Below are positions 24,794-32,875 of a stretch of 64,000 nt of DNA, in pieces. The translations under genes and the position numbers were made by a program. The DNA lies in NCBI RefSeq assembly GCF_900199455.1, contig NZ_FZQR01000017.1:1-64000 (forward strand), in the 5' to 3' direction. The DNA is from Mesorhizobium carmichaelinearum. Its GTDB lineage: Bacteria > Pseudomonadota > Alphaproteobacteria > Rhizobiales > Rhizobiaceae. Position 1 is the first letter of the stretch. Every line of letters starts with the position of its first letter. Under the pieces are notes generated by a model. The model saw nothing but the letters and a program-made list of their open reading frames with translations, ran no database searches and had not been told where the DNA came from.

Positions 24794-25987
24794 CTACAGT
24801 CCACTGGCCTTGGTGAGATTGACACGGAAACGATCGCGCCGGCGCTGATAGCGGCGAGTCATTTCAGCCGAGGCATGGCCGAGCTGTTTTTGCACATGGC
24901 GCTCGTCGACTTCAGCCGAGGAGGCAAGCCCTGCACGTAAGGAATGGCCCGAGAATTTTGTCGCGCGATCGCCTTCGGACAGGTCGCCGCGGACACCAGC
25001 GGCGAGAGCGGTGCGCTTGACCAGCCGCGCCACCTCCTGGTCGTTGAGCCGCTCGGCGCCTACTTTTTTGCCTTGCCCTGCCACCCTGCGAAAGAGGGGG
25101 CCATGGCCGATCCTCGCCAATTTGAGCCAGATCTGCAGCGCGACAACCGGGCAGGTGGCATCGGACGAGCCGCGGCCGATTTCGACTTCGCGCCAGCCGG
25201 TCTTTCCGCGCAAGGTCACCAAAACGCCCTTGTCCGGGAAGAATTCGATCCAGCCGGAAGAATCCTCGGTCTGGTCACGGCCGACGTCGAGACCGACGAT
25301 TTCGGAGCGGCGCAGGCCGCCGGCGAAACCCAGGAGCAGCATGGCGCGGTCGCGCAAGCCGCGTAAGCCGGCCCGGTCCAGCGTTTCCAGCATGGTGATC
25401 AGGTCTTCCGGCAGAATGGCTTCCTTTTGCCGGGGAGGGGAGGCGTGGCTGTTACGAATGCCGGCCAGCACGGTGGCGATGTGCCGGTCTTTCCGGTCCA
25501 GCGGCTGGCCACGCTGAGAAAAATTCCAGGTCAGCGCCGAAAGCCGCCGCTCGATCGTCGACACGGATTTCTTATCCCCTCCCGACCCCGAGGCTTGCGC
25601 GGTGATGTAGAGGCCGACGGTTTGGGGATTTGGCGGCAACACATCGAGATGCTGGCGGCGCGCCCAGGCGCAAAAATGCTTCCAGTCGGCGGCGTAGGCG
25701 CGGCGGGTGTTGGCGGAGCTTGCTGCCTCGACGTAATCACGGGCGCGCTCGGCTAGCCCTTCCAGATGAGCCGGAAGGCCAACAATTGGCTGCGCGGCCG
25801 GTGCCGTGTTCTCCCCCGAAAAGTCGTCTGACGGCTGTCCCATGGCGAGAACGGCATCGATGATATCGGGGAGATCGTCGGCGACCGCCTCTGCTGGCGA
25901 ATGATCGATGACGGCGGCCGTGCTGTGGGACGGTGCGGAGGTCGGGTCGACGTGTTTTTCCGAGTTCTGCGCGCTGAAAACGGCCAT
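24794..25987 (-). CDS. Tyrosine recombinase (XerC/D-like, plasmid type)
   Basis: A 397-residue tyrosine recombinase. The catalytic set is visible: Arg in GGLRRSEIVGL, HSLR (His348, Arg351), His371 (LGHAS) and Tyr380 (RRYQ). An N-terminal SAM-like core-binding domain starts at ARDYVEAASSANTRRAYAADWKHFCAW. The ATG at 25987 (MAVFSAQNSEKHVD) has no clear Shine-Dalgarno; a TATAGT lies six bases upstream, so the mRNA may be nearly leaderless. It is divergent from DUF1403-scpB, an arrangement recurrent on rhizobial plasmids, where it may resolve plasmid multimers. Confidence 0.9.
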   Translation of the reverse strand: MAVFSAQNSEKHVDPTSAPSHSTAAVIDHSPAEAVADDLPDIIDAVLAMGQPSDDFSGENTAPAAQPIVGLPAHLEGLAERARDYVEAASSANTRRAYAADWKHFCAWARRQHLDVLPPNPQTVGLYITAQASGSGGDKKSVSTIERRLSALTWNFSQRGQPLDRKDRHIATVLAGIRNSHASPPRQKEAILPEDLITMLETLDRAGLRGLRDRAMLLLGFAGGLRRSEIVGLDVGRDQTEDSSGWIEFFPDKGVLVTLRGKTGWREVEIGRGSSDATCPVVALQIWLKLARIGHGPLFRRVAGQGKKVGAERLNDQEVARLVKRTALAAGVRGDLSEGDRATKFSGHSLRAGLASSAEVDERHVQKQLGHASAEMTRRYQRRRDRFRVNLTKASGL

Positions 25988-26005
25988 TCGCACTATAAAG
26001 AGCAA

Positions 26006-26036
26006 AACGAATGATAATGCAAGATTATCGTTCGTT
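26006..26036. promoter_or_regulatory. Inverted-repeat operator in the recombinase/DUF1403 divergent region
   Basis: Arms AACGAATGATAAT (26006-26018) and ATTATCGTTCGTT (26024-26036) pair at 12 of 13 positions around a 5-base spacer. It overlaps where promoters for both directions are expected and is the strongest AT-rich signal in the region. A dimeric regulator binding here would control recombinase and DUF1403-scpB together. Confidence 0.65.
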
Positions 26037-26112
26037 GTGTTTGTGCGACAGGTACAGCGCTTTTTGCCCATTTCTGTTGCTAAAAGCGCCGCCATGATTC
26101 ATCGTGCCTTCG

Positions 26113-27141
26113 ATGATTCTGCGTCCTAAGCCCTCTCCGCGCGACCACGGGCCGCTTGTCGGTGCCCCTTCGATCGGATCGATGGCAACGGTGCCGGGCT
26201 GGCTGCGCCGGGCTGCTGCCCTCGACGCCCAGAGGGTTGCGGGACAAGGCATTGGGGACATTGCGATCACAGCTGGCGCGGCCATTGGCGCGCTCGATGC
26301 GATGGTACGTCGGCAGGAGCGCTGGGCCGGCGCCTGGCGGCAGCGGCTGGCGCTTGCGGCGGCCGCGACAACGGCGAAGCAGGCAGGCCGCGTCGAGGAT
26401 GAAAATGCGCTGCGCGATGCCGTGTTGCTCACACGGCCGGGCGATTTTTTGTCTGTCGGTCCCGCGGGGCTTTTGCTGCTCGCGTGGCGTCGGCTGGCGG
26501 CCCGGCCCGGGGACGAAATGCTGTCGGAGAAAAACCTCGCTGCGGTGTTGGAAGAGTTCGGCTACTCCCCGGATGATGAGGCGGTCGGTGATCTGGCCGG
26601 CGAGCTTCGGCAACTCGCGGCCGGCGCTGGCATGGTCGCAACGCTGACAGGCGCCTTCGCGGCCGCCGAGCGTTACAGCCTCGGGCGCGCCGTCGGATCC
26701 TGGTTCGCCGATGCCTTGCTGGCGCAGCGGCTGGACTGGGCGCATGCGGTGCCCTTGCTGGGCGCGGAGGTGGTTGCTGGTCTCGGTGCCAGCCGTCCGC
26801 GCCGATCAGGAATCGCCGTTGCGGCTGCGGGCATCGCGGATGAAGCCGGCCGTGCGAAGAGTCTGCTTGCCGCCCAGGCGCGCGCCGCGCTGCGCGCCAT
26901 TGATCTGTCGGCCGAGCTCGGTCGCCGGGCGGACCGGCTGCTTGCCGTTGCGCCGAAACTCAGGGCCAAGGCGGCGGACGCTGTCGTCGACAAGCTCCTG
27001 TCAGACGATGCGATCGTTGCCTCGGAAAAGATCTCAGGCATGAGCGATCGCGGCCTGCGCCGGCTGTTCGACCGGCTGGTTGAACTCGGCGCCGTGCGTG
27101 AACTGTCCGGCCGCCCAACCTTCCGCATCTACGGGCTCTGA
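26113..27141 (+). CDS. DUF1403 family protein
   Basis: A 342-residue protein, Ala- and Leu-rich, with the DUF1403 pattern (GQGIGDIAITAGAAIGALDAMVRRQERWAGAWRQRLAL). It is found on rhizobial plasmids directly before scpB and next to a tyrosine recombinase, as here. Function unknown; the genetic link to ScpB suggests a chromosome- or plasmid-structure role. Start taken as the ATG at 26113; a GTG at 26104 is possible. No clear ribosome-binding site. It precedes scpB by five bases. Confidence 0.75.
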   Translation: MILRPKPSPRDHGPLVGAPSIGSMATVPGWLRRAAALDAQRVAGQGIGDIAITAGAAIGALDAMVRRQERWAGAWRQRLALAAAATTAKQAGRVEDENALRDAVLLTRPGDFLSVGPAGLLLLAWRRLAARPGDEMLSEKNLAAVLEEFGYSPDDEAVGDLAGELRQLAAGAGMVATLTGAFAAAERYSLGRAVGSWFADALLAQRLDWAHAVPLLGAEVVAGLGASRPRRSGIAVAAAGIADEAGRAKSLLAAQARAALRAIDLSAELGRRADRLLAVAPKLRAKAADAVVDKLLSDDAIVASEKISGMSDRGLRRLFDRLVELGAVRELSGRPTFRIYGL

Positions 27142-27146
27142 CGATA

Positions 27147-27842
27147 ATGGCAAGGACGGCGAAACAGGCGAGACAAAAAGCTGATGTCCAGCGAATGCTG
27201 GTTGATCGGGAGTTGGATCACCTGCCGCCGGAGGCGCGCTGGCGCGAATGGATGCAGCGCGTCGAGGCAACCATTTTTGCCGCCAGCGAACCCGTATCCC
27301 GCGAGACGCTTGCCCGGATCGTCGGCAAAAGCTGCAGCATCGATCTGCTGATCGACGACATCCGCGAAGAGCTGCGTGGCCGGCCCTATGACCTGGTCGC
27401 CGTCGCCGGCGGTTTTCGGCACTTGACCCGGCCGGCCTATGCCGACGCCATCCGTGCCGCGGTCGGCGGCAACGAGCGAGCCGTGGATCTGACACAATCT
27501 GAAGTGCTGGTGTTGATGTGCATCGGCTACTTCCAGCCGATCACCCGCGCCGAGTTGTCATCTTTCTTCGGCAAGGAGATCAGTCGCGATTTTATTGGTC
27601 ATCTGCGCGGTGCCGGCCTGATCGCTTCCGGTCCGCGTAGCCCGACGCCGGGAGCGCCCTACACTTATGTCACGACCAAAGAATTCCTGCTGGAGTTCGG
27701 GCTTGATACGCTGCGCGATTTGCCGGATTTCGAGGCGCTCGAGGATGCCGGGTTGCTGTCGAAGGAGAAACTGCTGGCGGGTGATATAGCGCCCGACTTT
27801 TCCTCCCACGGTTACAATGCCGACGTCGAGATCGAGGATTAG
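27147..27842 (+). CDS. scpB: Plasmid-borne ScpB-like condensin subunit
   Basis: A 231-residue ScpB-family protein: winged-helix region WMQRVEATIFAASEPVSRETLARIVGK, DLVAVAGGFRHLTRPAYADAIR, and YVTTKEFLLEFGLDTLRDLPDFEAL. ScpB bridges SMC and ScpA in the condensin complex. No SMC or ScpA gene is present in the window, so it either works with the chromosomal complex or forms a plasmid system with DUF1403 and the recombinase. Tightly spaced after DUF1403 (five bases). Confidence 0.85.
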   Translation: MARTAKQARQKADVQRMLVDRELDHLPPEARWREWMQRVEATIFAASEPVSRETLARIVGKSCSIDLLIDDIREELRGRPYDLVAVAGGFRHLTRPAYADAIRAAVGGNERAVDLTQSEVLVLMCIGYFQPITRAELSSFFGKEISRDFIGHLRGAGLIASGPRSPTPGAPYTYVTTKEFLLEFGLDTLRDLPDFEALEDAGLLSKEKLLAGDIAPDFSSHGYNADVEIED

Positions 27843-28010
27843 CTCGGCGCCTGCCGCGCATGAGCCGACCGACGTTACGTATTGGACGCGGGGATCGTCG
27901 GAAGGAACTTGGGACTCCGATCAGCATTGTTGAGTGCGTCCGTACTGCTGCTAAGCTGACCAGCCAGGCCAAGTGCGTCGATCATCGGCTCACCGTTGCA
28001 GTAGAAGTCA

Positions 28011-28455
28011 TCAACGAAGCGCCCTGTGGCCTTGTCCCGGCATAGCGTCTTGCCACCCCTTGAACTTGATCATTTTGCCCGTGCCCGCCACCGACGAGAA
28101 AAAATTGTTCGATCTCGCGTCGCAGGTCGTCGGGGACGTGATCCGCGGCCAGCGGCTCGTCGGGAGCGTCTTCCTTATGAGGCCAAAGAATATAGCGGTC
28201 GTTGCGCAAAACCTCGCCGCCCTCATCCTTCTGCTTGACGCTCAACGCACCCAACAAATCGCACTTGATCACCACTCCGGGAGCCGTGGCGGCCTGGTGA
28301 ATGACAAGGCCATCCAGGAGGTCGCCATCTTCAAGCGTCGAAGGGATAAAGCCCCAGTCATACGCCGCGACCGGCTCACCATCACTGCCATCCTGGTGAC
28401 GGCAACGATAGCTTCCGCTTCAAGAACACCTCAGCCCAAACCGAAATGAGGAGAA
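28011..28455 (-). pseudogene. Broken inorganic pyrophosphatase-like gene
   Basis: Three frames together spell a type I pyrophosphatase-like protein: FLKRKLSLPSPGW (near 28400), then AAYDWGFIPSTLEDGDLLDGLVIHQ...VVIKCDLLGALSVKQKDEGG (28190-28380), then after another shift FFSSVAGTGKMIKFKGWQDA (28020-28110). The conserved DYGFIPST-like and DGDxLD patterns are recognisable. At least two frameshifts and no intact start make it non-functional as read. Confidence 0.7.
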
Positions 28456-28545
28456 GCCGGCTCTTGATCAAAGCCTGAGACCCCACACCATACATCAGGC
28501 GGGTCGGTTCTCAGCGCAATCAACCACCTAGCTTCTAAGGCCGTC

Positions 28546-28977
28546 TCAGAGCCACATTTTCCCTCTTAGCCATTTAAGCAACTTGTTCCCAGAGATTGTT
28601 TGGCGAACCCGAGCGGCGGCCCATCCACCTCGGAACGTGGTCCCGACGTGGCAACTGCAAACGATGTTGTGCAATTGGCCGTCCGTCAGTTCGAAGAACC
28701 GCTTGGCTTCCCCATAAGAATCATCCTTCATGCCCAGCTCGCGCAGTACCGGATCCTCGAAGGCCACGGTGATGGGCGAGCCCTCACAGCGTGACGCGTC
28801 ACGGGCTTCCCGTTTAAGATGCTCGGTGCCGATAAGAGCGCCCAGGCGTCGCTCAGGATCTTTTTCCAGCAGTTCTGCCCAACGCTCGATGCGCTGTTGG
28901 CGGGTCATGATTGGGTATGTCGACAAAGGTTCCACCTTTGCGATTGTCTGCAGTTGGTCAGGGGTTTGGTGTTTCAT
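28546..28977 (-). CDS. Conserved hypothetical protein
   Basis: A 143-residue soluble protein beginning MKHQTPDQLQTIAKVEPLSTYPIMTRQQRIERWAELL. The ATG at 28977 has AGGAG at six bases. It contains a CSCHVGTTFRGG segment and a basic C-terminus (KLLKWLRGKMWL). No family function recalled, but the codon use, ribosome-binding site and composition support a real gene of rhizobial plasmid type. Confidence 0.65.
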   Translation of the reverse strand: MKHQTPDQLQTIAKVEPLSTYPIMTRQQRIERWAELLEKDPERRLGALIGTEHLKREARDASRCEGSPITVAFEDPVLRELGMKDDSYGEAKRFFELTDGQLHNIVCSCHVGTTFRGGWAAARVRQTISGNKLLKWLRGKMWL

Positions 28978-29169
28978 GGTTGGCTCCTGTCGATTGAAGT
29001 CCCCCACACTGCAAAAATTATCGCGCGCCGAGGCCCTGACAAGAGCCAGCCTGGTGGGATATTTTCACGGACAAAATTTGGCGCAGCCACAGGTAGCAAG
29101 TCCGAGCGAGGTTGGCTCCTCGGCTGTTCGGCTGGCGTCATTGCCGGCGTACTGAAAGTGAGCGCCCGT

Positions 29170-29691
29170 CGCACGCGCCGGGAAATGGCCGACGACACGG
29201 TATCGATCATCGAGCACGCGGACCCAACGGGTAAGTTACCGATCGCGGTTTACGGTTATTCCTTCGGCGCCGACACTTTTCCGTTTGCCTGGGTTCTGCT
29301 GCCAGAGCGAATCAAGGACCGCATCCGGTTTGTCGGACCCCTTGCCACCCAGCATACGATCACGTTTCAGGTGACCTTCGGTACTTGGCTGGGTGTTGGA
29401 GGGGACCATTCCGTCGCGCCGGCGATTGCCACCATCCCGCCCGGGCGCGTACTGTGTGTCTATGGCGAGGATGATCCTGACACAGCTTGCACCGACCCCC
29501 TGCTTTCAGGATTCAAAACGCTCAAGACCAAGGGCGGACACCATTTCGACGAAGACTATCCCGCACTTGCAAATATTCTTCTCGCCAGCATGAGAACGCG
29601 AGTGTTGTCCCGATCGGTGAGCCTTGCTGACTACATGGCCCCGAAGTATGGTAACAGGAATGTCGGCAATCTGATCGGAACAACCGCTTGA
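29170..29691 (+). pseudogene. 5'-truncated VirJ/AcvB-type hydrolase
   Basis: The frame carries the C-terminal alpha/beta-hydrolase domain of VirJ/AcvB proteins: YGYSFGADTFPFAWVLLP with the nucleophile Ser in GYSFGAD, LCVYGEDDPDTAC, and KGGHHFDEDYPALANILL with the catalytic His. In Agrobacterium, AcvB/VirJ hydrolyses lysyl-phosphatidylglycerol and affects T4 secretion. Similarity starts abruptly near 29170; the upstream open frame (from 28819) is unrelated sequence. No signal peptide or start fits, so it is a truncated remnant, though a short protein from an ATG at 29188 cannot be excluded. Confidence 0.7.
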
Positions 29692-30276
29692 CGTTTCGCG
29701 GAAATTCGGGCCAATCCCGCTCGGCGGCGCAGGCGGACGGAACAGTTCCGCTCCAGGACTCTCTTCGCGATCCTTCGTCCTAGGAAGCCTGAACCACCAA
29801 GAACAGTGATGATCCGCGCTTAGCGGAGGGCGCCTGGAGCCGTTTGACGTGCCAAGGTCTGGCGATCCAAGCTTGCTCACAATTATTTGCCCATCCTTCC
29901 CAGGCTTGCTGTTGGCGCCCGGGGGGCCAGGCATTCCCTGCCGCCCTTGACCGCCAGACGGCCCCCGGCCGGTGCAATAGCCCCGAAGCGCCTCCATTGC
30001 CGCCATACCCACCTGCACCGCCTGGACCACTTGCTCCGCTGAAGTCAGCCGCTTGGCGGCTAAATACATTAATGCCGAAGCTATACGAGTTCTGTTCCAG
30101 CCCGCTCCTTCGGCTCGATTTACCAGCTCGTCGACACGTCAGGGTCGTGGCCCGGTTCTTGGCCGAGCATACCGCGGTGGATGCCGAGCCTCGATAACTC
30201 TCGACATCGTGGCCGGTGCCTATGAGCGGGAATATTGGCGCCGGTGGCCGGGCGGGCGTGACGAATGAGCGCCGCG
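29692..30276. other. Stretch without a confident gene
   Basis: The best frame is minus 29506-30069, whose first part (MYLAAKRLTSAEQVVQAVQ, then a short Gly-x-y stretch GRQGMPGPPGANSKPGKDG) is mildly protein-like but runs antisense into the hydrolase remnant and lacks a ribosome-binding site. Nothing else is supported. Confidence 0.3.
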
Positions 30277-30672
30277 CTACATGTTGCTACAGGGCCGGAT
30301 CGGCGGTTTCGGCTTATACGGACCTATTGGGCGCCTGATCGGTACGTAGGCGAGCGAGGTTCGGATCGAGTTGGCAGTAGTGGGTTGAGCAGCCGCACGC
30401 CTGGCGAGCAGCGCTGCCGACATTTCTGTGACCATCCTTCGGATTTCCAACAACGTCCTCTCGTCCCAAAGACCCCTCGCGCAGATTGTTTCGCCGGCAT
30501 TTGCTTTGGACAACTTCGCCACCGCTCGCTCGACCTTCTGGGCGGCGGCGTCGGTGTCCTTGAAGCTCAGCATGAGTTCATGCCTCAGCAGCGCGAGCCG
30601 GGCCGCGCGATAGATCGGGCCGCTTCGGGCGATTTCGGGGTTCAGCGGAAATGTCGGGATCATCATGGTCAT
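30277..30672 (-). CDS. Small hypothetical protein, second gene of a two-gene unit
   Basis: 131 codons, beginning MTMMIPTFPLNPEIARSG, mostly helical (KVERAVAKLSKANAGET, TLLEIRRMVTEMSAALLARR). Its ATG overlaps the stop of the upstream small gene (ATGA at 30669-30672) and AGGA lies nine bases upstream. No recognised family. The C-terminal 30 residues are Pro-rich. Confidence 0.5.
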   Translation of the reverse strand: MTMMIPTFPLNPEIARSGPIYRAARLALLRHELMLSFKDTDAAAQKVERAVAKLSKANAGETICARGLWDERTLLEIRRMVTEMSAALLARRAAAQPTTANSIRTSLAYVPIRRPIGPYKPKPPIRPCSNM

Positions 30673-30854
30673 TCAAGTCGTCCTGGTAGGATCGATCTGT
30701 CCGCGGCCTCGACCGCGGTTCGTATCCGGCTGCACAAAGTGAGATTCTCGGCAAGCATTTCTTCCGAGTGTTTAAGCGCGAGCTCGGCCCGTTTGATGTG
30801 CTGCTCGGCATTATCGGCCGCCATCCCGTGACCGTGGGGTTCCGTCGTGTCCAT
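30669..30854 (-). CDS. Small helical hypothetical protein under an EcfG-like promoter
   Basis: 61 codons, MDTTEPHGHGMAADNAEQHIKRAELALKHSEEML..., strongly helical. The EcfG-type promoter at 30864-30888 predicts a start only a few bases before this ATG, so translation may be leaderless, or start at Met11 (30824). Coupled by ATGA to the next gene. Similar small helical proteins are common in general-stress regulons; the function is unknown. Confidence 0.5.
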   Translation of the reverse strand: MDTTEPHGHGMAADNAEQHIKRAELALKHSEEMLAENLTLCSRIRTAVEAADRSILPGRLE

Positions 30855-30863
30855 TAGATTCTA

Positions 30864-30888
30864 ACACATGGCGGCCGATATCGTTCCC
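30864..30888 (-). promoter_or_regulatory. EcfG/RpoE2-like promoter
   Basis: Minus-strand GGAAC (plus 30884-30888), 16 bases, TGTT (30864-30867), fitting GGAAC-N18-TT, directly upstream of the two small genes at 30277-30854. Confidence 0.5.
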
Positions 30889-31458
30889 GCATGTCTGGCG
30901 AATTGGGTGCCGCATCGCGGGGCGGCTGAGGATGAACTCGCGACCCGACGAGATAGCCACTGAGCGACGCCGCGGACGTCGACCCGACTGGCACCGCTGA
31001 AGAGCGCGACGAGCGCAGACGGCGGTTGTGTCGAGAGCGCCAGGACCGCCTGAAACAGCGAGAAATCAAAGGCAGCATCGTCCTGCCGCTGGAAGTCGAC
31101 CCCGTGACCGTAGGCCTGATGCTGGAGGCTGGCGCAGTCGACGAAGCCGGGAGCCGGAACCGGAAGCGCCTCCGTAGGATAGCCCTTCACATCCTGAATA
31201 ACGCGATAGTCACAGCCGTTGCTGCCGGGCGTACTGGAGCGAGCGCGAGAAGGAACTGCGCGGCCACATATAAGTGCGTAAGCGCTCGAAGAAACCATCA
31301 GGGTTCCGGCGTCGAAAGAGCACTCTCGTTCCTAACTCCGCCAACGCTGCGGGACTTGTCCGTCGGAATGTAATCGCAGTAGGCAGAAAAAACGCGGGCT
31401 GTGTTGCTTTGTTCCGGTTTGTCAGGTTTAGAAGTATTGGGAATAAGGGTAATTGCGT
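30889..31458. other. Stretch without a supported gene
   Basis: Overlapping frames on both strands (30861-31298 minus, 31026-31373 plus, 31274-31462 plus) have no ribosome-binding sites or recognisable motifs. The promoter of the lipoprotein gene should lie in the last 100 bases but no consensus was identified. Confidence 0.35.
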
Positions 31459-32061
31459 GTGAAATCGCTTGGGGTCAAATCGGACGCCCTGAGAGCTAGT
31501 TTGGCGTTGCTTGCGCTCGCCGGTTGCGCGGCGTTGGGAGGCAAACCCGCGCTGCTGAATACGTTCGAGCTGTCCGCCCCCTCGATCGATGCGCATGGCC
31601 ACAGCCGCCGCCAGATCCTGATCGCCCAGCCTTCCGCGCTCAAGGCGCTGGACAGCCAGAACATCGTCATCAAGCCGTCTGATCGCTTGATCCAGTATCT
31701 CAAGGGCGCGCAATGGGCCGACCGGCTGCCGCTGATCGTGCAGGCGCGACTAGCCGAGACTTTTCAGCGCTCCGGCAGCTTTACCGGCGTCGGCAAGCCG
31801 GGCGAGGGGCTGGCGATCGATTATCAGGTGATCGTCGAAATCCGCTCCTTCGAAGTCCGCGTCAATGGCGGCGAGCATGCCGAGGTCAATTTGTCCGTAC
31901 GCATTCTGAACGACCGCAACGGCGAGGTGCGCGCCTCGAAGAGTTTTACCGCTTGGGCACCTGTCTCGGGCCGTGGCAATCCGGCCTATGTCAACGCGCT
32001 GGACAGCGCCTTCGGCGACGCGGTGAAGGATGTCGTGCGCTGGACGGATACGGTGATCTGA
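31459..32061 (+). CDS. ABC-type transport auxiliary lipoprotein (PqiC/YmbA-like)
   Basis: About 200 residues with a lipoprotein signal peptide (SLALLALAGCAALGG; lipobox LAGC, mature N-terminal Cys) and the auxiliary lipoprotein domain (FELSAPSIDAHGHSRRQILIAQPSALKALDSQNIVIKPSDRLIQYLKGAQWADRLPLIVQARL... shortened here in meaning). Members are outer-membrane-anchored partners of MlaE/MCE or Pqi lipid transporters. GTG start at 31459 with AAGGG seven bases upstream; the frame opens at a TTG six bases earlier. No permease, ATPase or MCE gene is nearby, so this is an orphan of such an operon. Confidence 0.8.
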   Translation: MKSLGVKSDALRASLALLALAGCAALGGKPALLNTFELSAPSIDAHGHSRRQILIAQPSALKALDSQNIVIKPSDRLIQYLKGAQWADRLPLIVQARLAETFQRSGSFTGVGKPGEGLAIDYQVIVEIRSFEVRVNGGEHAEVNLSVRILNDRNGEVRASKSFTAWAPVSGRGNPAYVNALDSAFGDAVKDVVRWTDTVI

Positions 32062-32305
32062 TCCGGATAAACCAAGCTTGCGGCTGCGTCCGAAGCAAAT
32101 ATGCGTCGTATGAGCGGATGGGGCAGCTGGATTGGTAATTGAGACTCGCCAGAGAGTCAGGTGCTGCTGCGCCAAGGTCCAATAATCCGAAGACGCCAGC
32201 GACTTTGAAAGCACAAAGCTGGTTTCCCTCCCCAAAGGCGACGTTGCCAGGAGGTGCAAGTCAAGTGCAGCGTGACCGCTGCCGCGGACGGCGTATCCTG
32301 CAGGG

Positions 32306-32383
32306 TTATCGCAGTCCTAGGAAGCCTAAGATAAAAAGGACAATTACGATAGCGCCAACAACCCAAATAATCCGATTCATCAT
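32306..32383 (-). CDS. 25-residue single-span membrane protein
   Basis: A tiny gene reading MMNRIIWVVGAIVIVLFI then LGFLGLR and a TAA. It is one transmembrane helix with an N-terminal Arg, and GGGAG lies just upstream of the paired ATGs at 32383/32380. Very short hydrophobic proteins of this type are annotated widely in rhizobia. It is too short for ordinary gene finders. Confidence 0.6.
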   Translation of the reverse strand: MMNRIIWVVGAIVIVLFILGFLGLR

Positions 32384-32739
32384 CTCTCCCTTTCTGCTCC
32401 AAGGACCCCGCCCCGATGGCACAGCGGCCAATGGATTCCTTTGCCCCGCTTCCTACGCCAAGAAGCGCCATCCGAAGAACTACCTCAAGCCAAAACCACT
32501 AATGTTCCAAAGCTCGTCGCACTCCACATCATCCGAGTAAGTCGTAAGCCCGGGATAACGCGGCGACCGATTTCGGATTTTCTTGCTGAGGCTACCAGCA
32601 CCGCGACACTCCATGCGTTCGACCAGTTAGGTTATCGTCCGCCTTGGCGGCACATCTATCAAGGTACAGCCACATCATTGGGCACTGAGCTCAAAACCCG
32701 AGCCGGAAAGTTCTGGATCGAACCCCACGTCTCATTCCT
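32384..32739. other. Stretch without a supported gene
   Basis: The plus frame 32441-32854 has an irregular composition and no ribosome-binding site; nothing recognisable is seen before the promoter at 32740. Confidence 0.35.
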
Positions 32740-32765
32740 GGAACTTCGGTGGATTTTGACGCGTT
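32740..32765 (+). promoter_or_regulatory. EcfG/RpoE2-type promoter of the YihY gene
   Basis: GGAAC (32740-32744), 17 bases, CGTT (32762-32765): an exact match to the general-stress consensus, about 110 bases before the YihY-family start. Confidence 0.65.
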
Positions 32766-32875
32766 ACATCGTAGTGGAAATTATTCAGGACACCCTAGCA
32801 GCCTCCCATTCGGTCACCGCGCCATCTGCGTTAAGGCCGGTGCAATGTCGATGATTAAACTCCGATTAATGGACG

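Noticed and set aside
29506..30069. Minus frame with a short collagen-like Gly-x-y stretch
   Set aside because: Only about seven triplets, no ribosome-binding site, and antisense to the VirJ/AcvB remnant.
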